Source: Nitrospira sp. CG24D (GTDB lineage: Bacteria > Nitrospirota > Nitrospiria > Nitrospirales > Nitrospiraceae). Taken from it: a DNA stretch of 64,000 nucleotides. The notes under the pieces were generated by a model. It saw only the letters and a list, made by a program, of their open reading frames with translations. It had not been told where the DNA came from and searched no databases. The DNA lies in contig NEWQ02000009.1 of the NCBI GenBank assembly GCA_002869855.2, positions 1-64,000 of the forward strand, written 5' to 3'. Position numbers and translations under genes: made by a program. Below, in pieces: positions 35,361-44,893 of the stretch; position 1 is the first letter of the stretch, and every line of letters starts with the position of its first letter.

Positions 35361-35482
35361 AGGATGCTCAAACAGGCTGCCCAGCAAGGCCGCAGCAAAC
35401 GAAGAGGCGAGGCGTACGCGGCGGTACGGTGAGTCTCTGAGCGCGGCGAGAACGACGTTGGGGGGCTGTTTCAGCATCCTGC
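35361..35482. repeat. Dispersed palindromic repeat, copy A
   Basis: About 122 bases between yajC and secD. The outer arms AGGATGCT and AGCATCCT bracket a long imperfect inverted repeat with a central GTAC-rich palindrome. Read on the minus strand it matches copies at 45894, 55523 and 57484, sharing GCAGGATGCTGAAA, GTTCTCGC and GGCCTTGCTGG-like blocks. It lies inside the yajC-secD operon but ends 19 bases before secD. Confidence 0.8.
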
Positions 35483-35501
35483 AAGAGAGGGTGGCGGAGA
35501 C

Positions 35502-37145
35502 ATGAAAAAAGTTGGTGGACGGTTTGCATTGCTCGCGCTGGTGGTCGTGCTGTCGGTGGTGTTCTTTCTGCCGTCGTACAAGCCGTTGTATCAGGCCTTG
35601 CCTGACTGGGCACGGAAGATTCTGCCGGACAAGGGGATTACGCTGGGGCTGGATCTCCAGGGCGGCATTCATATGGTGATGGAGGTCGATGAGGACCGGG
35701 CGGTCGAGATTGCCGTCGAGCGATCGGTGAACTCCCTTCAGGACCTGTTGGTCGACAAGAAGCTGCCGGCAGAATCGGTGAAACGGACGGCGTCGAATCA
35801 AATCACCATTCAGTTTGCCAATGCCGAATTGAAGGCGCAGATCCAGAAGCTCTCGGAAGAGTATCCTACCTTCTTTGAGGTGGATGCCGCCGGATCGGCC
35901 AACAGCCTCGTCTGGGAATTGCGCGAGGCGGAGATCAAGCGGATCAAGGATTCGGCGATCAATCAGGCGCTCGAAACCATCCGTAACCGGATCGACCAGT
36001 TCGGCGTGTCCGAGCCGCTGGTACAGCGCCAGGGTTTGAAGCAGATTGTCGTGCAGCTGCCGGGTGTGAAAGAGCCGAAGCGGGCGAAGGACCTCATTAA
36101 GGAAACCGCCTTGCTCGAGTTTAAGATGCTCGACGAAGACAATCAGATGAAGATGGATTTCCCTGCCCGCATCCCCAAGGAAAAAGAAGCCGAAGTACTG
36201 GCGCAGTTTCAGGGCAAGGTGCCGGAGGGCGATCAGATCCTGTTCGAGCACCAAATCGACAAAGACACTGGCCGGGAATTCCGTACGCCGTACCTCGTGA
36301 AGAAGCGGGTGATGCTGACCGGCGATGTGTTGAGCGACGCGCGGGTCTCGATCGGGGAGTTTAACGATCCTTATGTCTCCATCACGTTCGATGCCAAAGG
36401 TGGCCGTGAATTTGAACGGATCACCGGCGAGCACATCAAGAAGCGCATGGCGGTTGTGCTCGACAACACGATCTATTCCGCTCCGGTGATTCAGGACCGG
36501 ATATCCGGCGGGCGGGCCCAGATCACCGGGACATTCAGCACGCAGGAGGCCAACGATCTGGCCATCGTGCTGCGGGCCGGTGCTCTGCCGGCTCCATTGA
36601 AGATCATTCAAGATCTCACCGTCGGGCCTTCGCTCGGCCAGGACTCCATCGATCAGGGCGTGAAATCCACCTTCATCGCCGGGATCCTGGTGGTAGTGTT
36701 CATGATTGTGTACTACCGGCTGTCCGGCGTGATCGCCGATTTCGCATTGCTGCTGAACCTGGTCTGCTTGCTCGGAGCGCTGTCAGCTCTGAATGCGACG
36801 CTGACCCTGCCGGGCATTGCGGGTATCGTGCTGACCATCGGGATGGGGGTCGACTCCAACGTGCTGATCTTCGAACGCATCCGTGAGGAGCTGCGTGCAG
36901 GAAAAGCCGTGCGTCTGGCGGTGGATGGCGGCTATGACAAGGCACTGCTCACGATCATCGACGCGCACGTGACGACATTGATCACCGGCGTGGCCCTGTT
37001 CTTGTTCGGCACCGGACCGATCAAAGGATTTGCCGTCACGTTGTGCCTGGGGATCGCGATCAATCTGTTCACGGCCTTTGTCGGAACCAAAGTCGTATTC
37101 GATCTGCTGAATCAAGGGAAAAAAGTGGATACGCTCAGCATCTAG
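35502..37145 (+). CDS. secD: Protein translocase subunit SecD
   Basis: 547 residues with an N-terminal helix (8-25), the periplasmic P1 region opening with GITLGLDLQGGIHMV, and a six-helix RND-type membrane domain (about 370-540) containing LPAPLKIIQDLTVGPSLGQDSI and GMGVDSNVLIFERIREE. With SecF it uses the proton gradient to help pull proteins through SecYEG. It is shorter than E. coli SecD (615), but the core is intact. Confidence 0.96.
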   Translation: MKKVGGRFALLALVVVLSVVFFLPSYKPLYQALPDWARKILPDKGITLGLDLQGGIHMVMEVDEDRAVEIAVERSVNSLQDLLVDKKLPAESVKRTASNQITIQFANAELKAQIQKLSEEYPTFFEVDAAGSANSLVWELREAEIKRIKDSAINQALETIRNRIDQFGVSEPLVQRQGLKQIVVQLPGVKEPKRAKDLIKETALLEFKMLDEDNQMKMDFPARIPKEKEAEVLAQFQGKVPEGDQILFEHQIDKDTGREFRTPYLVKKRVMLTGDVLSDARVSIGEFNDPYVSITFDAKGGREFERITGEHIKKRMAVVLDNTIYSAPVIQDRISGGRAQITGTFSTQEANDLAIVLRAGALPAPLKIIQDLTVGPSLGQDSIDQGVKSTFIAGILVVVFMIVYYRLSGVIADFALLLNLVCLLGALSALNATLTLPGIAGIVLTIGMGVDSNVLIFERIREELRAGKAVRLAVDGGYDKALLTIIDAHVTTLITGVALFLFGTGPIKGFAVTLCLGIAINLFTAFVGTKVVFDLLNQGKKVDTLSI

Positions 37146-37200
37146 CCGTGACGCTGATAGCGGAAGACTGAACGCTGAACGCGATGAAAAGGGAGCGAGC

Positions 37201-38118
37201 ATGTTAGAGATTCTTGGAAAAACGAATTTCGATTTCATGGGTAAGCGCAAGATTGCCTTCCTCTTTTCGGGCATCATGGTGCTGCTCGGGCTCATCGCGA
37301 TCGTGCAGATTGCACGAGGGGCGGCCAATCTCGGCATCGACTTCGCCGGCGGAACGGCCGTGCAACTGAAGTTCGATCAGGCTATTCATATCGATGAAGC
37401 GCGGAAAGCGCTGGAGTCCAACGGGGTCGGCGATGCGGAGCTACAAGAATTCGGGCAGGACAATAAGCTACTCGTCCGCGTGAAGGCTTCGACGACGATC
37501 GAGGAGAAAACGGCGGAACGGGTCATGGCGATCTTTACGAAGGAGTTTCCGAACAACAAATTTATGGTGGAGTCTTCGACCGAGATCGGACCGACCATCG
37601 GGAAGAAGCTCCAGGAAGACGCGCTCATCGCGGTGGTGATGTCATTCGCGGGAATCATCCTTTATATTGCGGCGCGATTCGAACTCCGGTTCGGTGTTGC
37701 GGCGGCTTTGGCCACGTTCCATGACGTGCTGGCCGTGCTGGGGGCCTTCTATCTTCTGGATAAAGAAATTACCCTGCTGGTGGTGACCGCGTTGCTCACC
37801 CTGGCGGGCTACTCGCTGACGGATACCGTCGTGGTGTTCGACCGGATCAGAGAAAATCTGAAATTGCGTCGGCGTGATACCGAAGAGGCGACGATCAACA
37901 CCGCCGTCAATCAGGTCCTCAGCCGGACAATCGTGACCAGCTTGACGGTGGTGTTGGTGTTGATTCCTCTGACGCTGGCCGGCGGCGAAGTCTTGCATGA
38001 TTTTTCGCTCGCCCTCCTGAGCGGCGTCATCTTTGGAACCTATTCCTCGGTGTTTGTGGCCAGTCCGTTGCTCCTCCTCTGGCCCGGCGCCGGCGGACGG
38101 ATGATGAAGCGGAACTAG
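37201..38118 (+). CDS. secF: Protein translocase subunit SecF
   Basis: 305 residues: a first helix (18-37), the periplasmic signature LGIDFAGGTAVQLKF, and five C-terminal helices with SLTDTVVVFDRIRENL. It forms the SecDF complex with the upstream gene product. It starts 55 bases after secD with GGGAGCGAGC before the ATG. Confidence 0.96.
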   Translation: MLEILGKTNFDFMGKRKIAFLFSGIMVLLGLIAIVQIARGAANLGIDFAGGTAVQLKFDQAIHIDEARKALESNGVGDAELQEFGQDNKLLVRVKASTTIEEKTAERVMAIFTKEFPNNKFMVESSTEIGPTIGKKLQEDALIAVVMSFAGIILYIAARFELRFGVAAALATFHDVLAVLGAFYLLDKEITLLVVTALLTLAGYSLTDTVVVFDRIRENLKLRRRDTEEATINTAVNQVLSRTIVTSLTVVLVLIPLTLAGGEVLHDFSLALLSGVIFGTYSSVFVASPLLLLWPGAGGRMMKRN

Positions 38119-38240
38119 CGGGGACGGGGCGCTCGCTCGTTGCTCGCGTCTGCGCGTCGATGTCTGTTGGCGCGGAGGCGTGAAGCGCCCGGTTTCCGCA
38201 TGCCGTCGGTTTCTATCCGCATGCTGCTTGGGGCATCAGT

Positions 38241-41200
38241 ATGACATTCTGGAGTCGGTCTCACAGTCTCCAGCATAAAATCATCACGGCCATCGTGATG
38301 GTGGGTCTTCTGCCACTCAGTCTCTCCCTCCTGCTCAGTTACGTGGAAGAACGGCGGGCGCTCCGCGAGGCCATCGGCGCCAACTTCAAAGAAGTGGCGG
38401 TTGAGGCGTCGCGGCGCACTGAAATGCATGTGACGCGCGGAATCAACGAAGCGCAGCAACTCGGAACTACCCCCTTCCTCCGCACGGCCGTGACCGAATC
38501 GAACCGCACCTATGAGGGCAAGGACGAGCGCGCGATCGATGCCATGATCAAAGACTGGCAGCAGCGCTGGCGCCAGCGCGATACCCGCAGCGAGTTCCCG
38601 CTGTTCATCAACCGCATCGTCACGAACTATCTCATTCGCTGGCACGATATCCGGAAGTCCGACTATGTCGGGATTCTGGTCACGGACGCCCGCGGTGCCC
38701 TCGTCGTCAGTTCCATTCCTCAGGTGGAGTATTTCTACGGCAAGGCGCCCTGGTGGACGGCGGTCGTGAAGTCGCAGGTATCCCGTCCTTACGTCAGCGA
38801 TATCGCCTTCGACCCGGCCTTCGGGACGCACGTGGTGGTAGTGGCGGTCCCGATCATTGAGGACGGCGGTCGGGGAGTCATCGGCGCGGTCACCATTCTG
38901 CTCCGGCGCGATACCCTGTTCCATTCGATCGGAGAAGTGTCGATCGGCTCATCAGGCCATGCGATGCTCTTCAATTCCGACGGCGTCTCGCTGATTTGTC
39001 CGGTGTTGTCGCCGGAAGAACATACGGTCACGCCGGAACTGGTCAGGACGATCGTGCAGGACAAAGCCGGATGGGCCATTGCGCCGGACGACTCTCATGG
39101 AAGTCACGATGCCCTGATCGGGTTCGCTCCGGTGCGGTTCAGCGAACCGTTGGCGCCGGGCAGTATGGGCGGCAAGCAATGGGTGACGGTCATTCGGCAG
39201 GATCCGGAAGAGACCTATGCGCCGCTCGGGCGTCTCGTCGGCCGGGTATTGCTGTACGGAGTGTTGGTATTCGCCGTGCTGGTGGGCACGGGTTTGATCG
39301 TGGCCCGGCGGATCGCCCGGCCGATCAAAATCCTGCACGATGGTGTCCTGGAGATCGCCAGCGGCCGGCTCGATCAGACCTTGCAGATCAGGACCGGCGA
39401 TGAGATCGAACACCTGGCCGGAGCCTTCAACCAGATGGCCGCCAATCTGAAGTTGTCGTTTACGCAAATCGAACAGCGGATGCTCGAAGTGCGCCGGTTA
39501 GAGGAAAAGTACCGGGACCTGATCGAGCACTCTCCGGAAATGATCTATCAGCTGGATCGGGCGGGGCGGTTTGTCCATGTGAACCAGACCGGGCTGGAGA
39601 AGCTCGGGTACAGTCTCGACGAGATGTTGGCCATGCGGCTTTGGGACGTGGCGCCGCCGGACCAGGCCGGTCACGTGCTGAGCTATCTCGAGCGGCTCAT
39701 GGTGAAAGGCCGCAACACAATTGAAACGGTGTTTCTCGCGAAGGATGGCCGTCAGATCGATGTGGAAATTCATGCGACGGCGTTGTTCGATCAGGAGGGG
39801 GGCGGTATCGTCCATACCCGCGCATTTGTACGGGACGTGACCGAGCGGCATCAGTTGGAGCGGCAGCTTCAGCAGTATACGAGCAAACTCGAAACGGCCG
39901 TCTCTGAGCGGACACAGCAGCTGGTCGCGTCGCAGGCGCGCTATAAAGCGCTCTTCGACCTCGTGGCCGACTCCGTCTTCATGGTGGATCGCGATGGGAA
40001 AATCGTGGCGGTCAATCAGCGGGAAGAGCAGGCCTTGGGGTATTCGGAATCGTTGGTCGTCGGTCGCAGCATCTTCGACATTGCCCTGCCCGCGTTTCGC
40101 GAGGGAGTTCGTGCGTTGTTGATGGAATTGGCCGGAGGGCAGCGGCAGGTCCCTACCCACGAAATCGCCGTGCTTACAGCCGCCGGTGTCGAGACGCCGG
40201 TGGAAATGGATTTGATTCGCACCGGCGCCGCCGAGGCTCCGTTGATAATGGTGCAGCTCCGTGACATCACGGACCGGAAGCGGATGGAGCAGCAGCTACG
40301 CTCTTACCGTGATGAACTGGAAGTGAAAGTGCGGGAGCGCACGAAGGAAATCGAAGAGACGAAGCAGTATTTAGAGAACTTGCTCGAAAATGCGAACGAT
40401 GTGATTTACACGCTGGACACCGAGCAGCGCTTCACCTACGTCAACAGTAAGATTGAAGCCTGGGGGTACCGGAAAGACGATCTCATCGGCCGGCCCTATC
40501 TGGCCCTGTTGTCCAAGCGGCACCGGGGGCGCCGGCTCAAGAGTACGCTCGATATCGGCGCAAAGCAGGTGTATGAGGTTGAAGTGGTGACCCGCACGGG
40601 CGAGGCCCGGTCTGTTATGGTGAGTGTGTCGCCGTTGCACGGGGTAGACGGGGAAATCCTCGGCGTGCTCGGAATCGCCCGTGATATGACCGACACGAAA
40701 AAACTGGAACAGCAAATCAGGAACTCGGAGAAGCTGGCCTCCGTCGGCAAGCTCGCGGCGGGAGTGGCCCACGAGATCAACAATCCGCTGGGCGGCATCC
40801 TGAACTGCCTCTACAATCTCGGGAAGGGGACGATCGCACCGGCCCGGCGCGAGGAATACTTAGCTTCGATGGAAGACGGATTGCATCGTGTGCAGAAGAT
40901 CGTCCGGCAGTTATTGGATTTCTCCCAGCAGCATCAGCCGGAATTTTCGCCGGCCGACATCAATACGGTGATCGAGCGGGTGCTGGTGCTGACGAATCAT
41001 TTGTTCGTACCGAACCGGATTGTGCTCGAGTCCTCATTGGGCAACGGGTTGCCGGCGGTCATGATCGACCGGCATATGATCGAGCAAGTCTTGATGAATC
41101 TGATTTTGAACGCCGTGCAGGCGATGAGAGAGGGCGGGGTCCTCTCGATTCGGACATGGGTAGAAGAGGGGATCTGCCTGGTGGAAATTCGAGACACCGG

Positions 41201-41420
41201 GTCCGGGATTCCGGCGGCGGTGCTGCCGAAGATTTTCGATCCGTTCTTCACCACGAAGCGTGAAGGCGAAGGGACCGGGTTGGGTTTGTCGGTGAGTCTT
41301 GGGATTGTGGAACGGCATGGAGGCAAGATTCTTGTGGATAGTGAAGTCGGCAAAGGCACAGTGTTTACACTCTGGTTGCCCGTTTCCCGTGAGCGGCAGC
41401 CGGTGGAGCGGGTTTCATGA
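38241..41420 (+). CDS. Triple-PAS sensor histidine kinase with Cache domain
   Basis: 1059 residues. TM1 (about 14-36), a periplasmic double-Cache region (about 40-330), TM2 (about 332-354), HAMP (about 355-408), three PAS domains starting near 425, 570 and 705 (each with the NxxGLEKLGYS-type core), then HisKA with phospho-His in GVAHEINNPLGGI and an HATPase domain with DTGSGIP and GTGLGLSV. Coiled coils link the PAS domains. It probably binds a small extracellular ligand. The stop overlaps the start of the NtrC-type partner (ATGA). Confidence 0.93.
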   Translation: MTFWSRSHSLQHKIITAIVMVGLLPLSLSLLLSYVEERRALREAIGANFKEVAVEASRRTEMHVTRGINEAQQLGTTPFLRTAVTESNRTYEGKDERAIDAMIKDWQQRWRQRDTRSEFPLFINRIVTNYLIRWHDIRKSDYVGILVTDARGALVVSSIPQVEYFYGKAPWWTAVVKSQVSRPYVSDIAFDPAFGTHVVVVAVPIIEDGGRGVIGAVTILLRRDTLFHSIGEVSIGSSGHAMLFNSDGVSLICPVLSPEEHTVTPELVRTIVQDKAGWAIAPDDSHGSHDALIGFAPVRFSEPLAPGSMGGKQWVTVIRQDPEETYAPLGRLVGRVLLYGVLVFAVLVGTGLIVARRIARPIKILHDGVLEIASGRLDQTLQIRTGDEIEHLAGAFNQMAANLKLSFTQIEQRMLEVRRLEEKYRDLIEHSPEMIYQLDRAGRFVHVNQTGLEKLGYSLDEMLAMRLWDVAPPDQAGHVLSYLERLMVKGRNTIETVFLAKDGRQIDVEIHATALFDQEGGGIVHTRAFVRDVTERHQLERQLQQYTSKLETAVSERTQQLVASQARYKALFDLVADSVFMVDRDGKIVAVNQREEQALGYSESLVVGRSIFDIALPAFREGVRALLMELAGGQRQVPTHEIAVLTAAGVETPVEMDLIRTGAAEAPLIMVQLRDITDRKRMEQQLRSYRDELEVKVRERTKEIEETKQYLENLLENANDVIYTLDTEQRFTYVNSKIEAWGYRKDDLIGRPYLALLSKRHRGRRLKSTLDIGAKQVYEVEVVTRTGEARSVMVSVSPLHGVDGEILGVLGIARDMTDTKKLEQQIRNSEKLASVGKLAAGVAHEINNPLGGILNCLYNLGKGTIAPARREEYLASMEDGLHRVQKIVRQLLDFSQQHQPEFSPADINTVIERVLVLTNHLFVPNRIVLESSLGNGLPAVMIDRHMIEQVLMNLILNAVQAMREGGVLSIRTWVEEGICLVEIRDTGSGIPAAVLPKIFDPFFTTKREGEGTGLGLSVSLGIVERHGGKILVDSEVGKGTVFTLWLPVSRERQPVERVS

Positions 41421-42859
41421 CGCCACTCACGATTTTGATCGTCGACGACGAACCGTTGATGCGCTTGTCCATCGTCGATGCACTCGAGGCCGTCGGCCAC
41501 GACGTCTGCGCCGCCGCCACCGGCACCGAAGGGATCGAAGAGGCGCGCCGGCGGGAATATGATCTCGTGATCACCGATCTGCGGCTGCCGGGTGCCGATG
41601 GCCTGGCGGTGCTGAAGGCGGCCAAAGACGCGCGAGCGCAGACCGAAGTGGTGGTGATCACGGCGCACGGCTCCGTCGAAACCGCCGTGGGTGCGATGAA
41701 GCTCGGCGCCTTCGACTACATTACCAAGCCGTTCAAGATGGATGAGCTGCTGCTGATCGTAGAACGCGCGGGAACGGTGGTCGCGCTCCGCAAAGAGAAT
41801 CAGGATCTGAAAGAGATTTTGGAGGATAAGTTCAGTTTCGGCGGTATTCTCGGATCCAACACGAAAATGCGTGCGGTGCTGGACAAGATCAAGACGGTCG
41901 CGGCCACGGACTCCACGGTGTTAATTCTGGGAGAAAGCGGGACAGGAAAAGAACTGGCGGCCAATGCCGTGCATCAGAACAGCCCGCGTCGGGACTATCC
42001 CTTGATCAAAGTGAGCTGTGCCGCTCTTCCGGAATCGCTGCTGGAGGCAGAGCTCTTCGGCCATGAAAAGGGAGCCTTCACCGGCGCGTTGCGACAGCGA
42101 CGGGGCCGGTTCGAAATGGCTAATCGCGGCACCTTGTTCCTGGATGAAATCGGGGAAATCTCTCCGGTCGTCCAGGTCAAACTGTTACGTGTTCTGCAAG
42201 AGCGGAAGTTCGAACGGGTCGGGAGTAACCAGACGATCGATGTGGATGTGCGGCTGGTCTGTGCGACTCAAAAAGACTTGCGGAAAGAGGTGGCAGGGGG
42301 CCGATTCCGAGAGGACCTCTTTTACCGTTTGAACGTCGTCCAGGTGGTGATTCCGCCGCTGCGCGCGCGGCAGGAAGATATTACCGTCATCGCCGATCAT
42401 GTGTTGCAGACCTGCTCAACCAAGATGAACAAGAAGCTGCGTGGCTTTTCACAGCCGGCGAGAGAGCTGCTGATTCGCTATTCCTATCCGGGTAATGTGC
42501 GCGAGCTGGAGAATATGGTCGAGCGTGCGGTGGCGCTGGGCCGTGATCGGGAGCCGATTCAGCCGTCCGATCTGTGCGGCTTTCAGGCCTGCCCCTATCT
42601 GGGTGGGGAGCCGCAAGAGTCCTGTGGTTTTTGTAATGAGGGTTTGACCGGAAAGCCCAAGAAAAAAGAGCTGTCGCTCACCGCGCTCTCGACAGCCCGA
42701 GAAGCATTTGAGAAGGAGTATATCCTCTCTGTTTTGGAACGGGTGGAGGGGAGTCGCACCACTGCGGCGAAAATCCTCGGCCTGTCCCGCAAAGCCTTGT
42801 GGGAAAAGTGCAAGCGGTACGGCATTCCCTCGGCGAGGGATGAAGGAGAAGAGGAATAG
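41417..42859 (+). CDS. NtrC-family sigma54 response regulator with Cys-rich linker
   Basis: 480 residues: a receiver (1-120; Asp54 in VITDLRL, Lys104), an AAA+ domain (about 143-375; Walker A GESGTGKE at 172-179, GAFTGA at 219-224, Walker B FLDEIGEI) and a Fis-type helix-turn-helix (about 430-472). GAFTGA predicts contact with sigma54. An unusual segment between the AAA+ and Fis domains holds Cys387, Cys392, Cys403 and Cys406, spaced as a possible metal site. It is coupled to the upstream kinase. I found no clear -24/-12 promoter in this window, so its targets may lie elsewhere. Confidence 0.93.
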   Translation: MTPLTILIVDDEPLMRLSIVDALEAVGHDVCAAATGTEGIEEARRREYDLVITDLRLPGADGLAVLKAAKDARAQTEVVVITAHGSVETAVGAMKLGAFDYITKPFKMDELLLIVERAGTVVALRKENQDLKEILEDKFSFGGILGSNTKMRAVLDKIKTVAATDSTVLILGESGTGKELAANAVHQNSPRRDYPLIKVSCAALPESLLEAELFGHEKGAFTGALRQRRGRFEMANRGTLFLDEIGEISPVVQVKLLRVLQERKFERVGSNQTIDVDVRLVCATQKDLRKEVAGGRFREDLFYRLNVVQVVIPPLRARQEDITVIADHVLQTCSTKMNKKLRGFSQPARELLIRYSYPGNVRELENMVERAVALGRDREPIQPSDLCGFQACPYLGGEPQESCGFCNEGLTGKPKKKELSLTALSTAREAFEKEYILSVLERVEGSRTTAAKILGLSRKALWEKCKRYGIPSARDEGEEE

Positions 42860-42921
42860 ATAATACCCGTGCTGTCCCGCCTCCCTCTTCCCATCCCGCC
42901 TGTGATTCTGAAAGGAACGGT

Positions 42922-43071
42922 ATGAAATCAGGGTATCGTCTCGTCATTGTCGATAAAGCCGGCGTGCTGGTATCAGAATTTCAGCTGACAGAGGCGGCCC
43001 TGGCTCAGCCGGAAGCCTTCGTCGCTGCGGTAAAGCAGGCGGTTGAGGATGTGGAGGAGGAAGAGTCCTGA
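42922..43071 (+). CDS. Small acidic protein (49 aa)
   Basis: A 49-residue cytosolic protein starting MKSGYRLVIVDKAGVLVSEF and ending in an acidic helix (AVKQAVEDVEEEES). AAAGGAACGG precedes the ATG at 42922. The short beta hairpin followed by a helix is seen in small partner proteins of signalling systems, but I recognise no family. It lies 62 bases after the NtrC-type gene. Confidence 0.5.
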   Translation: MKSGYRLVIVDKAGVLVSEFQLTEAALAQPEAFVAAVKQAVEDVEEEES

Positions 43072-43133
43072 GATGGACGTTGGTAGAACATCCTCAACGA
43101 GGGCGTCATTTTTCTGATTCGTAAGAGGGAAAC

Positions 43134-43526
43134 ATGATGGTTCGATGGCTGGTGGTCTTGATTGCTACTGCCTTGTCTTATGGGACGGCCTCGGCGGAAT
43201 GGGTGCGGGCGGGTGGGACTCACAAGTACGATGGCTATGTGGATATGGCGACAATCGGCCAAACAGACAAGAGCGTGACGCTCTGGACGTTGAGAGATTT
43301 CACTGTAACCAGGCAGGTTGCGCGGGGGCCGTATCGTTCGGTCAAAACCAAGAAGCAGTACGATTGCCAAAACAATCGAAGCCGCCTCTTGTTCTCCAAG
43401 TACTATGCGGAGCAGATGGGCAAGGGCCGTCTGGTGTATCAGGGCAAAGGGACGAAGCAGTGGGCCAAGGTCGCGCCGGGCAGCGATGGCGAAGTGGAAT
43501 GGAAGGTTGCTTGTCGGAAAGTATAA
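43134..43526 (+). CDS. Exported surface-adhesin-E-like protein
   Basis: 130 residues with a signal peptide (1-21, ending ASA-EW). The mature part fits the Adhesin_E pattern: EWVRAGGTHKYDGYVDMATI, VTLWTLRDF, SVKTKKQYDCQNNRSRLLF and a final C near the end that could pair with the Cys of YDC. Function is unknown in environmental bacteria. AGAGGGAAAC precedes the ATG; ATG 43137 is the alternative. Confidence 0.7.
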   Translation: MMVRWLVVLIATALSYGTASAEWVRAGGTHKYDGYVDMATIGQTDKSVTLWTLRDFTVTRQVARGPYRSVKTKKQYDCQNNRSRLLFSKYYAEQMGKGRLVYQGKGTKQWAKVAPGSDGEVEWKVACRKV

Positions 43527-43589
43527 GTCGCTGGGAAGAGAGTGCACGGCAGCCGGTTGTATATGGTCGGCTGCCGTGCGAATGCGGGA

Positions 43590-44681
43590 TTACTCGGTCG
43601 GTTCGGCTCCGCCTTCCCACAGCTTGATCGTGCGGTCCCACGAGGCGCTGGCGAGCCGTCGGCCGTCCGGAGAAAATGTAATGTGGCGGACGCCGGCAGT
43701 ATGACCCTTCACGGTCTTGAAATGCCGTCCGGCGGCGATGTCCCAGAACTTGATGGTGTTGTCGTCCCCGGCGCTGGCGAGTACTTTTCCGTCCGGTGAC
43801 ACAGCCAGCGTTCGGACCCACGCGGTGTGCCCGCTCAGGCACTTTTTTTCAATCAGCTTGGGCATCTCAAAGAACTTGATGGTCTTGTCGCGACTCCCTG
43901 TAATGAGAGTCTTGCCGTCCGGCGTGAAGGTCATGGCCCCGATCCAGTAATCCATGGGCTTTTGGAACCCGCCGTCGTCTTCGATGAAGTAGCCGCGGGT
44001 CTCGGTGGAATCGTCGGCATCGCGCTGCCAGTGACCGTCGTGTAAGACTTTCTCCTCGCCGCTCGGGAGCACTTCCCACAACTTGATTTTTCCAATGTCG
44101 GTGCCGCTCGCCAGGTGGATGCCGTCAGGCGAGAATGCGACGCACACGGACCAGTGGTGGTCGTATTGATCTTTGCCCAGGAGCGTCATCAATTCGGTGC
44201 CGGTCGTGACTTCCCAGATCTTGATGTCCTTATTGTGGCTTCCGCGCGCGAGCATGAGACCGTCCGGCGAGAGGGAGAGGCTGCACACATTGTGATCGTA
44301 CCGGGTGAACAGGAGCTTGGTCGGTTCGCCGGTTTTCGGGTTCCACAGGCGGATCGTGCGGTCCTCGCTCGCGGTGGCGAGCGTGAGTCCGTCCGGGGTA
44401 AAGACGATGGCGCGGATGTCGTTGGTATGGCCGCGGAGTGAGCGCAGGAGCCGGCCGGTTTCGATGTCCCACATGCGCACCAGGCGTTCGGCTCCGCCGC
44501 TGGCCAGGGTCAGTCCATCGGGTGAGAAGGCGACGGCCCAGACGCCGTGCGAGTGTCCCCGAAAGGTCTTGATCTCCCGGCAATCGGTTTTCCAATACTC
44601 AAGAAAGTCGATAGGCGGCTGCGGAGCGGCCGCTTCCGGGGTGGCACTGGGAAGGGGGGGCGTCATCGTGTGTTCAGGCAT
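43590..44681 (-). CDS. Seven-blade WD40 beta-propeller protein
   Basis: About 363 residues without a signal peptide, so probably cytosolic. Seven WD40 repeats run from about residue 38 to the end, each with an AFSPDG-like and a IKLW/IRLW-like core (for example FRGHSHGVWAVAFSPDG, LRGHTNDIRAIVFTPDG, LSGHTAWVRTLAVSPDG). A 40-residue insert between repeats 4 and 5 carries charged residues. The ATG at 44681 follows GGAG. It is convergent with the adhesin-like gene. WD40 proteins are scaffolds; no partner is evident. Confidence 0.85.
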   Translation of the reverse strand: MPEHTMTPPLPSATPEAAAPQPPIDFLEYWKTDCREIKTFRGHSHGVWAVAFSPDGLTLASGGAERLVRMWDIETGRLLRSLRGHTNDIRAIVFTPDGLTLATASEDRTIRLWNPKTGEPTKLLFTRYDHNVCSLSLSPDGLMLARGSHNKDIKIWEVTTGTELMTLLGKDQYDHHWSVCVAFSPDGIHLASGTDIGKIKLWEVLPSGEEKVLHDGHWQRDADDSTETRGYFIEDDGGFQKPMDYWIGAMTFTPDGKTLITGSRDKTIKFFEMPKLIEKKCLSGHTAWVRTLAVSPDGKVLASAGDDNTIKFWDIAAGRHFKTVKGHTAGVRHITFSPDGRRLASASWDRTIKLWEGGAEPTE

Positions 44682-44893
44682 TGGGTACTCCACTCACCGG
44701 GAGGACTAGGGACCTCCCTTGATTGCAAATCGGCTTTTGGGGCCAGTATACTTCTCTCGTCAACGCTGGGAGATCGTAAGAGATGCTCGGCGTTCAAGTC
44801 AAGGTGGCGTGGGGCGCCGCGTTCCCTGCGCAGGCGATTCCGGTGGTGTCAACGCACTGAGTGTCCGTCACATCCATTCTTTCGAGGCTTCCA

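Noticed and set aside
34878-36611. Long antisense reading frame (577 codons) opposite tgt, yajC and secD
   Set aside because: It is opposite three well-recognised genes and has no domain, signal or ribosome-binding site. GC-rich codon use creates such frames by chance.
38119-43133. Sigma54 -24/-12 promoter for the NtrC-type regulator
   Set aside because: No TGGC-N8-TTGC-like sequence at proper spacing was found in the intergenic gaps here.
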